Shown here: positions 50,917 through 60,447 of the stretch, in pieces | Layout of the letters: each line of letters begins with the position of its first letter | Numbering within the stretch: position 1 is the first letter of the stretch | Origin: Betaproteobacteria bacterium | Lineage (GTDB): Bacteria > Pseudomonadota > Gammaproteobacteria > Burkholderiales > Burkholderiaceae_C | Length of the DNA: 64,000 nucleotides | Direction of reading: 5' to 3' | NCBI GenBank assembly: GCA_016868355.1 | Contig: VGHB01000004.1 | Coordinates: forward strand, 1 to 64,000 | Translations under genes and position numbers: made by a program | The notes under the pieces: generated by a model | The model's database searches: none | The model's input: the letters and a program-made list of their open reading frames with translations, nothing else | What the model was told of the DNA's origin: nothing

Positions 50917-52275
50917 ATGGCAACGGTTGAAGTCAAGGTTCCCGATATTGGGGACTTCAGCGAAGTGGCGGTCATTGAGGTGTTGGTCAAGGCCGGCGAT
51001 GTGGTCAAGGTCGAGCAAAGCCTGATCACCGTGGAAAGCGACAAGGCCTCAATGGAGATTCCCTCGAGCCACGCGGGTGTGGTCAAGGAACTCAAGGTGC
51101 AACTGGGCGACAAGGTGCGCGAGGGCAGTTTGGTCATGGTGCTGGAGGCGCAGGGCGAAGCCACCGCTGCAGCCGCAGGCCCGGCGCCTGTAGCGCCGGC
51201 GGCTGCCTCGGCTGCACCCGCGGCAGCTTCACCTTCAGCAGCGGTAACCGCTGCGGCGGCACCCACTGCAATACCGGCTGTTCAGGCTTTGCCGCCTGTG
51301 GCGGCCCAAGCAGCGCACGCCCCCCTGGCGGCGTCGACGCAAGGCTTACCCCATGCGTCACCCTCGGTGCGCAAGTTCGCCCGGGAACTGGGGGTGCCCT
51401 TGCATGAAGTCAAGGGCAGTGGCGCCAAGGGGCGGATCATGCAGGCCGATGTTCAGGCTTTCACCAAGTCGGTGATGGCGGGCACAGTACAGACCGCTGC
51501 GCAAGCTGCCAGTGCACCGGGCGCAGGCGCGGCTGGAGAAGGCTTGGGGCTGATTCCATGGCCCAAGACCGACTTCGCCAAGTTTGGCCCCATCCAGCGC
51601 AAAGAACTCGGCCGCATCAAGAAGATCAGCGGTGCCAACTTGTTGCGCAACGCGGTGATGATCCCAGCGGTCACTAATCACGAGGACGCTGACATCACCG
51701 AGCTTGAGGCTTTTCGCGTGGCCACGAATAAGGAAAACGAAAAAGTTGGCGTGAAGGTGACGATGCTCGCCTTCTTGGTCAAAGCCTGTGTGGCTGCGCT
51801 GAAGAAGTTCCCGGAGTTCAACAGCTCGCTGGACGGTGACGAGCTTGTCTATAAGCAGTACTGGCATATCGGCTTTGCCGCCGACACCCCCAATGGTCTG
51901 GTGGTACCGGTGGTTAAGAACGCCGACCAGAAGGGTATCTTGCAGATCGGCCAGGAAATGGGTGAGTTGGCCAGGAAGGCACGCGAAGGAAAGCTCGGTC
52001 CTGCAGATATGAGCGGGGCGACCTTCACCATCTCCAGCCTGGGCGGTATTGGTGGGCGCTATTTCACCCCCATCATCAACGCTCCAGAGGTCGCCATCCT
52101 GGGCGTGTGCAAAAGCCAGATGGAGCCGGTGTGGAACGGCCAGGAGTTTGTTGCGCGCCTGATGTTGCCGCTGTCACTAACCTGGGATCACCGCGTGATC
52201 GATGGGGCTGCGGCAGCCCGCTTCAACGCCTACCTATGTCAGATCTTGGCGGACTTTCGCCGGATCATCCTGTGA
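50917..52275 (+). CDS. aceF: Dihydrolipoyllysine acetyltransferase AceF (one lipoyl domain)
   Basis: 452 residues, GGAGG before the ATG. One N-terminal lipoyl domain has Lys 43 in VESDKASMEIPSSHAGVV. A long Ala/Pro linker (about residues 85-145) leads to the peripheral subunit-binding domain (SPSVRKFARELGVPLHEVKG), and the catalytic domain ends with LSLTWDHRVIDGAAAARF whose His and Asp act in acetyl transfer. It forms the core of the PDH complex. Only one lipoyl domain is present, but LpdA brings another. Confidence 0.97.
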   Translation: MATVEVKVPDIGDFSEVAVIEVLVKAGDVVKVEQSLITVESDKASMEIPSSHAGVVKELKVQLGDKVREGSLVMVLEAQGEATAAAAGPAPVAPAAASAAPAAASPSAAVTAAAAPTAIPAVQALPPVAAQAAHAPLAASTQGLPHASPSVRKFARELGVPLHEVKGSGAKGRIMQADVQAFTKSVMAGTVQTAAQAASAPGAGAAGEGLGLIPWPKTDFAKFGPIQRKELGRIKKISGANLLRNAVMIPAVTNHEDADITELEAFRVATNKENEKVGVKVTMLAFLVKACVAALKKFPEFNSSLDGDELVYKQYWHIGFAADTPNGLVVPVVKNADQKGILQIGQEMGELARKAREGKLGPADMSGATFTISSLGGIGGRYFTPIINAPEVAILGVCKSQMEPVWNGQEFVARLMLPLSLTWDHRVIDGAAAARFNAYLCQILADFRRIIL

Positions 52276-52286
52276 CGGGGCAAACC

Positions 52287-54125
52287 ATGTCCATCATCGA
52301 TATCAAAGTTCCCGACATTGGTGACTTCGAAGAAGTGGCGGTGGTCGAGCTATTGGTCAAGACCGGCGATGCGATCAAGGTCGAGCAAAGCTTGATCACC
52401 GTGGAGTCTGACAAGGCCTCGATGGAGATTCCGGCCAGCCATGCGGGTGTGGTCAAGGAGCTCAAGGTCAAGCTGGGGGACAAGGTCAGCGAGGGCACCG
52501 TGTTGCTATCCCTCGAAGTTTCGGGCGACTTGGCGACGGTCAGCGCTGAAACGCCCGCGCCGGCGGTGGTCAGCGCCGCATCACCTGCGCCGCCAGCGGC
52601 CGCCGTGGCCGCTGGCGCTGCTGCTGCCGCGGTGGCCGAAGATAGCTCACCCTTCGACCTGGACTGTGATGTGCTGGTGCTCGGCGCTGGCCCGGGTGGC
52701 TACAGCGCGGCTTTCCGTGCGGCCGACCTCGGCCTGAAGGTGGTGTTGGTGGAACGGTACCCGACCCTGGGCGGTGTGTGCCTGAATGTGGGCTGCATAC
52801 CCTCCAAGGCACTGCTGCACGTAGCGGCGGTGATGGATGAGGTCAGCCACATGGCCGATCTGGGTGTGGAGTTTGGCGCGCCCAGGCTCAACATCGACAG
52901 GCTGCGCAGCCATAAAGAAAAGGTCGTCAGCAAACTGACCGGCGGCTTGTCGGCCATGGCGAAGATGCGCAAGGTGACCGTGGTGCGCGGCTACGGAGCC
53001 TTCACCGCCAGCCATCGCGTGACGGTGCAAGAGACCACCGGTTCCGCTCAAGAGAAATCGGGCATCCAAACAGTCATCGCCTTCAAACGCTGCATCATCG
53101 CGGCCGGCTCACAGGCGCAGCGCCTGCCCTTCTTGCCCGAGGACCCGCGCATAGTGGACAGTACCGGCGCTTTGGGCCTTCAGTCTGTGCCCAAGCGCAT
53201 GCTCATCATCGGCGGCGGCATCATCGGCTTGGAGATGGGAACCGTCTACAGCAGCCTGGGCGCCCGCCTGGACGTGGTGGAAATGCTCGATGGCCTGATG
53301 CAGGGGGCAGACCGCGACCTCGTCAAGGTGTGGCTGAAGATGAACGAGTACCGCTTCGATCAGATCATGCTCAAGACCAAGACAGTGGGTGCGCAGGCCA
53401 CCCCTGAAGGGATCAGGGTTCAGTTCGAGGGCCTGGACGGCAGCAAGAGCGAAGGTACCTATGACCTGGTGCTGCAGGCTGTGGGCCGCACGCCCAATGG
53501 CAAGAAGATCGCCGCTGAGAAGGCCGGTGTGAAAGTCAGCGATCGGGGCTTCATCGACGTCGACGTTCAAATGCGGACGAACAAGGCCCATATCTTCGCC
53601 ATTGGTGACATCGTCGGCCAGCCGATGTTGGCCCACAAGGCCGTGCACGAAGCGCATGTGGCGGCCGAGGTGATTGCGGGTGAACTCAAGGGCAACCAAG
53701 GCCTGGCCCGTGCTGCCTTCTACGCCCGCGTGATTCCCAGTGTGGCCTACACCGACCCCGAAGTGGCCTGGGTCGGCCTCACCGAGGACCAGGCCCAGGC
53801 CCAGGGCATCAAGGTCAAGAAAGGCCTGTTCCCCTGGACCGCATCGGGTCGGGCGATTGCCAACGGCCGAGATGAAGGCTTCACCAAACTGCTGTTCGAT
53901 GACAGCCTCGAGGCGCATGGCCATGGGCGCATCCTGGGCGGCGGCATCGTAGGCACCCATGCCGGCGACATGATTGGGGAAATTGCCTTAGCCATCGAGA
54001 TGGGCGCCGATGCGGTGGACATCGGCAAGACCATCCATCCGCACCCCACACTGGGCGAGAGCATCGGCATGGCTGCAGAAATGATGCACGGTTCGTGCAC
54101 TGACCTGCCTCCGGCCAAGCGCTGA
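52287..54125 (+). CDS. lpdA: Dihydrolipoyl dehydrogenase with N-terminal lipoyl domain
   Basis: 612 residues from the ATG at 52287. Residues 1-80 are a lipoyl domain (VESDKASMEIPASHAGVV) nearly identical in DNA to that of aceF. After an Ala-rich linker the flavoenzyme follows: FAD motif LVLGAGPGGYSAAF, redox disulfide GGVCLNVGCIPSKALLH, NAD motif LIIGGGIIGLEMG and catalytic His in GKTIHPHPTLGESI. It reoxidises the lipoyl arm and makes NADH. The start is 11 bp after aceF. This fused form is common in betaproteobacterial and neisserial PDH operons. Confidence 0.98.
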   Translation: MSIIDIKVPDIGDFEEVAVVELLVKTGDAIKVEQSLITVESDKASMEIPASHAGVVKELKVKLGDKVSEGTVLLSLEVSGDLATVSAETPAPAVVSAASPAPPAAAVAAGAAAAAVAEDSSPFDLDCDVLVLGAGPGGYSAAFRAADLGLKVVLVERYPTLGGVCLNVGCIPSKALLHVAAVMDEVSHMADLGVEFGAPRLNIDRLRSHKEKVVSKLTGGLSAMAKMRKVTVVRGYGAFTASHRVTVQETTGSAQEKSGIQTVIAFKRCIIAAGSQAQRLPFLPEDPRIVDSTGALGLQSVPKRMLIIGGGIIGLEMGTVYSSLGARLDVVEMLDGLMQGADRDLVKVWLKMNEYRFDQIMLKTKTVGAQATPEGIRVQFEGLDGSKSEGTYDLVLQAVGRTPNGKKIAAEKAGVKVSDRGFIDVDVQMRTNKAHIFAIGDIVGQPMLAHKAVHEAHVAAEVIAGELKGNQGLARAAFYARVIPSVAYTDPEVAWVGLTEDQAQAQGIKVKKGLFPWTASGRAIANGRDEGFTKLLFDDSLEAHGHGRILGGGIVGTHAGDMIGEIALAIEMGADAVDIGKTIHPHPTLGESIGMAAEMMHGSCTDLPPAKR

Positions 54126-54132
54126 AGCGACC

Positions 54133-54684
54133 TCAACCGATGTCGCTGCAATGCAAGGCGAACTGTCCGACACGTCGGCACTCAAAGAAGTGCTGCAACG
54201 TCACCTTGACCGTACGAAAGGCCAGTTCGTCCCAGGGGATCTCGTGCTCGGCAAACAAACGGGCCTCGATGGTTTCGGGGCCCGGATGGAACACGTCGCT
54301 CTTTAGCGTGGCCAGGTAGAACAGATGAACCTGCCCGACCTGCACCACGTTGAGCAACGAAAACAGCGGGCCCAGCTCGATGAGCGCCCCGGCCTCTTCA
54401 TCGGTTTCGCGGAGGGCCCCATGGGCCGTCGTTTCGCCCAGTTCCAAAAAGCCCGCTGGCAGCGTCCAGAAACCATGGCGCGGCTCGATGTTGCGCCTAC
54501 ACAGCAGCACCTTGTCTTCCCAGACCGGTACCGTGCCCACGACGTTCAGCGGGTTTTCATACTGAATGTGTCCACACCTGCCGCATATGGCCCGTTCCCG
54601 GTTGTCGTCAGGCGGCACGCGGTACGCCACAGCGGTGCCACAGGCTCGGCAATGCTGAATGCGGGTGCGTTGGCTCAACAACAT
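54133..54684 (-). CDS. NUDIX hydrolase with N-terminal zinc ribbon
   Basis: 183 residues from the ATG at 54684. The N terminus has a zinc ribbon (HCRACG and ICGRCGH). The Nudix box GFLELGETTAHGALRETDEEAG fits G-x5-E-x7-R-E-x2-E-E-x-G exactly. The architecture resembles NudC-like or related enzymes that hydrolyse NAD-like or ADP-ribose-type pyrophosphates, but it lacks the full NudC length. Convergent with lpdA (7 bp apart) and divergent from the isomerase gene. Confidence 0.92.
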   Translation of the reverse strand: MLLSQRTRIQHCRACGTAVAYRVPPDDNRERAICGRCGHIQYENPLNVVGTVPVWEDKVLLCRRNIEPRHGFWTLPAGFLELGETTAHGALRETDEEAGALIELGPLFSLLNVVQVGQVHLFYLATLKSDVFHPGPETIEARLFAEHEIPWDELAFRTVKVTLQHFFECRRVGQFALHCSDIG

Positions 54685-54749
54685 GGCGCCCAGTGTAGTG
54701 CCGCGCTGCTCTATGCATGACACTCTTTAATCGCTCTTGTGCCACCCAA

Positions 54750-55391
54750 ATGGAACTCTTCAATTACTTTCGATCCTCCGCATCCTTTCGAGTGCGCATT
54801 GCCCTGGCGCTCAAGGGCTTGGACTACACCTATACCCCGGTGCATCTGGCAGCAGGTGAGCATCTCCGCGAGTCTTATGCCACCGTGTCCGCTTCGCGAC
54901 TGGTTCCCACCCTGCGCGAAGACAGCGGCTCGCTGTTGACCCAGTCCTTGGCCATCATCGAATATCTTGAGGAAATCCATCCTGAGCCCGCCCTTCTGCC
55001 CAAAGAAGCCCTGGCCCGTGCCCGTGTTCGGGCCTTGGCTTACGACGTGGCCTGTGAGATTCACCCCATCAACAACCTGCGGGTGTTGCGCTATTTGACA
55101 GCTGATCTCAAGCTCAGCGAAGGCGACAAAAACCGCTGGTACCAGCATTGGGTGGAAAGCGGCCTGTCGGTGGTGGAGCGGCAACTGGCCGGACATCCAT
55201 CCACGGGCCGGTTCTGCCACGGCGACAGCCCGACCATGGCCGATATCACCTTGGTGCCGCAGATCTTCAACGCCAAGCGCTTTGAATGCCGCCTGGACCA
55301 TGTGCCCACGGTGATGCGCATCTTTGAGCAGTGCATGGGGCTGGCGGCCTTCAGCCAGGCGCAGCCCTCGGCCTGCCCGGACGCTCAATAG
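54750..55391 (+). CDS. maiA: Maleylacetoacetate isomerase (GST zeta class)
   Basis: 213 residues from the ATG at 54750, where similarity begins with LFNYFRSSASFRVRIALALKG. SSAS is the catalytic Ser/Cys region typical of zeta-class GST, and YLEEIHPEPALLP and FCHGDSPTMADITLVPQIFNA the C-terminal domain. It isomerises maleylacetoacetate or maleylpyruvate with glutathione in the cytoplasm. No fumarylacetoacetase gene is near it. Confidence 0.92.
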   Translation: MELFNYFRSSASFRVRIALALKGLDYTYTPVHLAAGEHLRESYATVSASRLVPTLREDSGSLLTQSLAIIEYLEEIHPEPALLPKEALARARVRALAYDVACEIHPINNLRVLRYLTADLKLSEGDKNRWYQHWVESGLSVVERQLAGHPSTGRFCHGDSPTMADITLVPQIFNAKRFECRLDHVPTVMRIFEQCMGLAAFSQAQPSACPDAQ

Positions 55392-55403
55392 TTGCTGCTG
55401 GCC

Positions 55404-56222
55404 ATGGCAGTTGCGGCCTTGCTCATCCCCAACTGGCCGACGCCCGCCGGTGTAGGCGCAGCCATGGGCACCCGGCAGGGGGGTGTGAGCCAAGCGCCTT
55501 TTGACAGCCTGAACCTGCACCCGGCTGCGCTGAACGATCATGGCGCTCCAGCCGATGACCCACGTGCCGTGTCCGAGAACATCCGGCGCTATGGCACAGC
55601 GCTGGGTGCCCAACCGGTATTTTTGCAACAGGTGCACGGCGTGGCCGTGCTGGACCTGGATGACCTGACCAACCTGACCGAACCCGCTGGGCTGGCCGAT
55701 GCGGCGGTGACCACACGCTTTGGCCTAGCCTGTACCGTGTTGGTGGCCGACTGCCTGCCGGTGTTGTTCACCGACCAGGCCGGCCGGGCGGTGGCTGCGG
55801 CCCATGCTGGCTGGCGCGGGCTGGCCGCAGGTGTGCTCGAAAACACCGTTGAAGCCTTGTGCCGTTCGGCGGCTTGCCATAGTGCCCAGGTCTTGGCTTG
55901 GTTGGGGCCCTGCATCGGACCGCAGGCCTTTGAAGTTGGGCCCGATGTGCTGCAGGCCTTTGGGGTGAAGCCTGAGCCGGCGCAGGTCAGCAGCCCACAA
56001 GCGGGCCAGTTTCGCTACGCACCGCGCCCAGACGGCACGCCACGCTGGAAGGCGGATCTGGCCGGTTTGGCGCGCCAGCGCTTATGGGCTGCAGGGGTGC
56101 GACACATCAGTGCGAGCAGCCTGTGCACGGTTGCCGACGCCTCACGGTTCTTTTCGTTCCGGCGCGATGGGTTGACCGGCCGCATGGCTGCCAGCGTCTG
56201 GCGCCGCGCCGGGCGGGGATGA
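55404..56222 (+). CDS. pgeF: PgeF/YfiH (multicopper-like purine nucleoside/peptidoglycan editing factor)
   Basis: 272 residues from the ATG at 55404; a TTG at 55392 is also possible and no clear RBS decides. Laccase-domain motifs are all there: LQQVHGVAVLDLD, TTRFGLACTVLVADCLPVLF with the metal-binding Cys, AAAHAGWRGLAAGVLENTV with His, and WLGPCIGPQAFEVG with a second Cys. The family acts as purine nucleoside phosphorylase/adenosine deaminase and limits wrong peptidoglycan precursors. It is downstream of maiA. Its 3' end overlaps a small convergent membrane-protein gene by 81 bp. Confidence 0.9.
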   Translation: MAVAALLIPNWPTPAGVGAAMGTRQGGVSQAPFDSLNLHPAALNDHGAPADDPRAVSENIRRYGTALGAQPVFLQQVHGVAVLDLDDLTNLTEPAGLADAAVTTRFGLACTVLVADCLPVLFTDQAGRAVAAAHAGWRGLAAGVLENTVEALCRSAACHSAQVLAWLGPCIGPQAFEVGPDVLQAFGVKPEPAQVSSPQAGQFRYAPRPDGTPRWKADLAGLARQRLWAAGVRHISASSLCTVADASRFFSFRRDGLTGRMAASVWRRAGRG

Positions 56223-56402
56223 GGCCATGCGGGCTTTTCGGCGCATGGGGGTACCCAGGATGTACATCACGATGCCCAAGGGCAGCGCGCCGTAAAGGGC
56301 AAAGGTGAACAGGGCGCCCAACACGGTCCCTTGGGGGGACAGAGCCTCCACGATGCTCATCATCAACACCACGTACATCCAGGCTATGGCCACCAGGTAC
56401 AT
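56142..56402 (-). CDS. Small conserved-looking membrane protein
   Basis: 86 residues from the ATG at 56402. Two membrane helices (MYLVAIAWMYVVLMMSIVEA and LGALFTFALYGALPLGIVMYIL) with a short loop, then a basic, Pro/Ala-rich tail. Similar small proteins occur in related bacteria by my recollection of pattern, but no function is known. It overlaps the 3' end of pgeF. Confidence 0.6.
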   Translation of the reverse strand: MYLVAIAWMYVVLMMSIVEALSPQGTVLGALFTFALYGALPLGIVMYILGTPMRRKARMASSPPGAAPDAGSHAAGQPIAPERKEP

Positions 56403-56548
56403 GCAGCAGGCTCCGGTTCTGGGCAGACGACCTAAACATGCCCATACACCGTATTGTGCAGACCCCGGTACCTGGGCTGTCATGGTCGGGAAAGATTGTC
56501 AGACTAAAGTGAGGGCATTGCGGCCCGCACCAGCAGCAGGAGATCAAG

Positions 56549-58252
56549 ATGGCCAAAGCCAAAGCCAAAGCTAAGTCCCCCGTTCACCCCAAGCTCGACG
56601 CCTTGGGTGAGAACGCCCAAGCCTTTGGGCAGGCGGTGGGTGACGCCTTCAAGTCGCTGGCCGGCATTAGCGTGCCGATGCAGGACCTGTCCCGCATGCA
56701 GCAAAGCTATGTGCAGGAAATGGGCCAGCTGTGGAACCAGGCGCTGGGCACCGCCGAGCAAGCAGCGCCGATCAAGGACCGCCGCTTTGCCGCCGATGCT
56801 TGGACACACAGCCCCATGGCGGCCTTCACCGCACGGGCCTATCTGCTCAATGCCCGCACCCTGATGGAAATGGCCGAGGCCGTCGAGGGCGACGCCAAGA
56901 CCAAGGCGAGGGTTCGCTTTGCGGTGCAACAGTGGATCGATGCAGCCAGCCCCTCGAACTTCCTGGCCTTGAACCCCGAGGCCCAGCAAAGGGCGTTGGA
57001 GTCTCAGGGCCAAAGCATCGCCAAGGGTCTGGAGCAGCTGCTGGCTGACATTCGACAGGGGCACATGAGTCAAACCGACGAAACCGTTTTCGAGGTGGGG
57101 CGCAATGTGGCCACCACCGAGGGCACCGTGGTTTTCGAAAACGAGTTGATGCAGCTCATCGAGTACAAGCCTCTGACCGCGCAGGTGCATGAGCGGCCCA
57201 TCTTGTTCGTGCCCCCTTGCATCAACAAGTACTACATCCTGGACCTGCAACCCGACAATTCCGTGATCCGCTATACGGTGGAGCAAGGACATCGGCTGTT
57301 CGTCGTAAGCTGGCGCAACCCCGACGAAAGCCTGGCAGGCAAAGATTGGGACGACTACATTGCTCAAGGGCCTATCCAGGCCATTGAAGTGGTTCAAGCC
57401 ATCACCGGGCTCAAGCAGTTCAATATGTTGGGATTCTGCGTTGGGGGCACGATCCTGACCACGGCCTTGGCGGTGCTGGCTGCACGTGGGCAGCAACCTG
57501 CCTCCAGTGTCACCCTGCTCACCACCTTGCTGGACTTCAGCGATACCGGCATTCTGGACATCTTTGTGGACGAGCCAGCGGTTCAGATGCGCGAGATGAC
57601 CATTGGGCCTGACGCCCCCAGCGGACCGGGTTTGCTCAAGGGCGGTGAACTGGCGGCTACGTTCAGCTTTTTGCGACCCAACGATTTGGTCTGGAACTAT
57701 GTGGTGGGTAACTATCTCAAGGGCGAAACGCCGCCGCCCTTTGACTTGCTGTACTGGAACTCTGACAGCACCAACTTGCCCGGCCCCATGTACTGCTGGT
57801 ACCTGCGCCATCTCTACCTGCAAAACGAGCTGCGCCTTCCCGCACGCCTAAATACCTGTGGCGAGCCAGTGGATGTGGGCGCGATCAAGGCACCGTTCTA
57901 CCTGTATGCCTCGCACGAAGATCACATCGTGCCCTGGGAAGCGGCCTACCGCAGCACCCAGATCATTAAGGGCAAAAAGCGCTTTGTGATGGGGGCCTCG
58001 GGCCACATCGCCGGCGTGATCAACCCTCCGGCCAAGGGCAAACGTCACTACTGGACACACGATCGTCTGGTTGAATCGGCTCAGAATTGGTTGGATGCGG
58101 CCACCGAACACCCTGGGTCGTGGTGGACCGACTGGTCCGGGTGGCTTGCCTCGCACGCAGGCAAGATGATTGCCGCGCCGAAGGCCCCGGGTAACCGCCA
58201 GTACAAACCGATTGAGCCCGCACCGGGCCGTTATGTAAAGGTCAAGGCCTGA
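56549..58252 (+). CDS. phaC: Class I poly(3-hydroxyalkanoate) synthase PhaC
   Basis: 567 residues, AGGAG 6 nt before the ATG. A basic start KAKAKAK leads to the N-terminal domain and then the alpha/beta-hydrolase core. The lipase-like box GFCVGG (residues 295-300) has catalytic Cys 297, with VVSWRNPDE, ASHEDHIVPW and ASGHIAGVINPP supplying conserved substrate, Asp/His and His regions. It polymerises 3-hydroxyacyl-CoA on granules. First gene of phaC-phaA-phaB. Confidence 0.97.
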   Translation: MAKAKAKAKSPVHPKLDALGENAQAFGQAVGDAFKSLAGISVPMQDLSRMQQSYVQEMGQLWNQALGTAEQAAPIKDRRFAADAWTHSPMAAFTARAYLLNARTLMEMAEAVEGDAKTKARVRFAVQQWIDAASPSNFLALNPEAQQRALESQGQSIAKGLEQLLADIRQGHMSQTDETVFEVGRNVATTEGTVVFENELMQLIEYKPLTAQVHERPILFVPPCINKYYILDLQPDNSVIRYTVEQGHRLFVVSWRNPDESLAGKDWDDYIAQGPIQAIEVVQAITGLKQFNMLGFCVGGTILTTALAVLAARGQQPASSVTLLTTLLDFSDTGILDIFVDEPAVQMREMTIGPDAPSGPGLLKGGELAATFSFLRPNDLVWNYVVGNYLKGETPPPFDLLYWNSDSTNLPGPMYCWYLRHLYLQNELRLPARLNTCGEPVDVGAIKAPFYLYASHEDHIVPWEAAYRSTQIIKGKKRFVMGASGHIAGVINPPAKGKRHYWTHDRLVESAQNWLDAATEHPGSWWTDWSGWLASHAGKMIAAPKAPGNRQYKPIEPAPGRYVKVKA

Positions 58253-58321
58253 GTGCTTCCCAAGGAACCACCAGGAACGCCCAAGCCCTTTGCGCGTGAA
58301 CTGAAACTGCAGGAGACCCCC

Positions 58322-59503
58322 ATGAGCCAAGACATCGTCATCGTCGCTGCCACCCGCACTGCGGTCGGCAAATTCGGCGGCACCCTGGCCAAGACACCCG
58401 CTACCGAACTGGGGGGCATTGTCGTCGCCGAAGTGCTGCGCCGCACCGGCCTGCCAGCCGATCAGGTGGGCGAAGTGATCATGGGCCAGGTACTGGCAGC
58501 CGGTGCCGGGCAGAACCCGGCTCGCCAGGCCATGATGAGGGCTGGGCTGGCCAGAGAGACACCGGCCTTGACCATCAATGCAGTGTGTGGGTCGGGCCTC
58601 AAGGCGGTGATGCTGGCCGCGCAGGCCGTAGCCTGGGGGGACAGCGAAATCGTGATTGCCGGCGGCCAGGAGAACATGAGCGCCAGCCCCCATGTGGTGT
58701 TGGGCAGCCGCGATGGCCAGCGCATGGGCGATTGGAAGATGATCGATTCCATGATCGTCGATGGCCTGTGGGATGTGTATAACCAGTACCACATGGGCAT
58801 CACGGCCGAGAACGTGGCCAAGGCGCATGGCATCACGCGCGACATGCAAGATGCGCTGGCCCTGGGTTCGCAGCAGAAGGCCGCCGCGGCACAAGAGTCG
58901 GGCAAGTTCACCGAGGAAATCGTTGGAGTCAGCATCCCCCAGCGCAAAGGCGACCCCATCGCCTTCAACAGCGACGAGTTCATCAACACGAAGACCAGTG
59001 CCCAGGCCCTTTCAAGCCTGCGCCCGGCGTTCGATAAAGCTGGCAGCGTGACCGCTGGCAATGCCTCGGGAATCAACGACGGCGCGGCTGCCGTCATGGT
59101 GATGGCAGCGGCTAGGGCCGCGGCCTTGGGGCTCAAGCCCCTGGCCCGCATTGCGGCGTTTGGCACAAGCGGCCTGGATCCCGCCACCATGGGCATGGGC
59201 CCGGTGCCGGCTTCTCAAAAGGCACTCGCCCGCGCGGGGTGGAAGGCCCAAGATGTGGATCTTTTCGAACTCAACGAAGCCTTCGCAGCCCAAGCCTGTG
59301 CGGTCAACAAAGCCCTGGATATCGACCCGGTGCGGGTGAATGTCAACGGTGGTGCCATTGCCATTGGCCACCCCATCGGCGCTTCGGGTTGCCGCATCCT
59401 GGTCACGCTGCTGCATGAAATGCAGCGCCGCAATGCCAAAAAAGGCTTGGCTGCGCTGTGCATCGGCGGCGGCATGGGCGTGTCGCTGGCCGTGGAACGT
59501 TGA
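58322..59503 (+). CDS. phaA: Acetyl-CoA acetyltransferase PhaA
   Basis: 393 residues from the ATG at 58322 with AGGAG before it; the extension to 58253 has no family match. Thiolase motifs: INAVCGSGLKAVMLAAQAV with the nucleophilic Cys, FELNEAFAAQACAV, and NVNGGAIAIGHPIGASGCRI with the His and GxG region, plus the second Cys in AALCIGGGMGVSLAVE. It condenses two acetyl-CoA to acetoacetyl-CoA. 69 bp after phaC. Confidence 0.97.
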   Translation: MSQDIVIVAATRTAVGKFGGTLAKTPATELGGIVVAEVLRRTGLPADQVGEVIMGQVLAAGAGQNPARQAMMRAGLARETPALTINAVCGSGLKAVMLAAQAVAWGDSEIVIAGGQENMSASPHVVLGSRDGQRMGDWKMIDSMIVDGLWDVYNQYHMGITAENVAKAHGITRDMQDALALGSQQKAAAAQESGKFTEEIVGVSIPQRKGDPIAFNSDEFINTKTSAQALSSLRPAFDKAGSVTAGNASGINDGAAAVMVMAAARAAALGLKPLARIAAFGTSGLDPATMGMGPVPASQKALARAGWKAQDVDLFELNEAFAAQACAVNKALDIDPVRVNVNGGAIAIGHPIGASGCRILVTLLHEMQRRNAKKGLAALCIGGGMGVSLAVER

Positions 59504-59614
59504 AACCGTTGGCACCCCAGGTATTGGGCTTGACCTGCCAGCATGACCCCGGGGTCGGCCATAACGCATCACCAAACCGAGGCTTGCCCTCATTTTTAGA
59601 AGCAGGAGTCAGTC

Positions 59615-60352
59615 ATGAGTCAAAAAGTTGCATACGTCACCGGCGGTATGGGCGGCATCGGCACCGCGATCTGCCGGCGCTTACACAAGGACGGTTGCAA
59701 GGTCATTGCCGGCTGCGGCCCCACCCGTGATCACGCCAAGTGGCTGGCCGAGCAAAAGGCCCTGGGCTACACCTTCTACGCCTCGGTGGGTAATGTGTCG
59801 GACTGGGACTCCACCACCGAGGCCTTCCAAAAGGCCAAGGCTGAGCATGGACCCATCGACGTGCTGGTCAACAACGCCGGCATCACCCGGGACCGTATGT
59901 TCCTTAAGATGACCCGCGAGGACTGGGACGCGGTGATTGACACCAATCTGAATTCGATGTTCAACGTCACCAAGCAGGTGGTGCCTGATATGGTGGAGCG
60001 TGGCTGGGGCCGCATCATCCAGATCTCCTCGGTCAACGGCGAAAAGGGCCAGGCGGGCCAGACCAACTACTCGGCCGCGAAGGCCGGTATGCACGGCTTC
60101 ACCATGGCGCTGGCGCAGGAAATGGCCAATAAGGGGGTCACCGTCAACACCGTGAGCCCTGGCTACATCGGCACCGATATGGTTCGGGCCATCAAGCCCG
60201 AGGTGCTGGAAAAGATCGTGGGCACGATTCCCGTCAAGCGACTTGGAACGCCCGAAGAGATCGGCTCCATCGTGGGATGGTTAGCGGGTGAAGACTCCGG
60301 CTTCACCACCGGTGCTGATTTCTCCTGCAACGGTGGTTTGCACATGGGCTGA
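59615..60352 (+). CDS. phaB: Acetoacetyl-CoA reductase PhaB
   Basis: 245 residues, AGGAG before the ATG. SDR family: TGGMGGIGTAICRRL is the NADP loop, the Asn in LVNNAGITRD, Ser-Tyr-Lys catalysis in ISSVNGEKGQAGQTNYSAAKAG. SPGYIGTDMV and the C-terminal CNGGLHMG fit PhaB exactly. It reduces acetoacetyl-CoA to (R)-3-hydroxybutyryl-CoA. About 110 bp separate it from phaA. The 95 bp after it hold no recognised element. Confidence 0.97.
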   Translation: MSQKVAYVTGGMGGIGTAICRRLHKDGCKVIAGCGPTRDHAKWLAEQKALGYTFYASVGNVSDWDSTTEAFQKAKAEHGPIDVLVNNAGITRDRMFLKMTREDWDAVIDTNLNSMFNVTKQVVPDMVERGWGRIIQISSVNGEKGQAGQTNYSAAKAGMHGFTMALAQEMANKGVTVNTVSPGYIGTDMVRAIKPEVLEKIVGTIPVKRLGTPEEIGSIVGWLAGEDSGFTTGADFSCNGGLHMG

Positions 60353-60447
60353 TGCCTTCTTGGGTGATGGGTAGCTCGCACCCGCGCGCGCCTGGTGGAT
60401 AAGGGCACGGCTTACTCAAGCAAGATACGACCAGACGGGCAGGCCAC

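Noticed and set aside
54717-54749. Extended start of maiA in the 5' part of the frame
   Set aside because: The 11 extra residues do not match the zeta-class GST start, which fits the ATG at 54750.
60353-60447. Terminator after phaB
   Set aside because: GC-rich bases are present but no stem with a T-run could be drawn.
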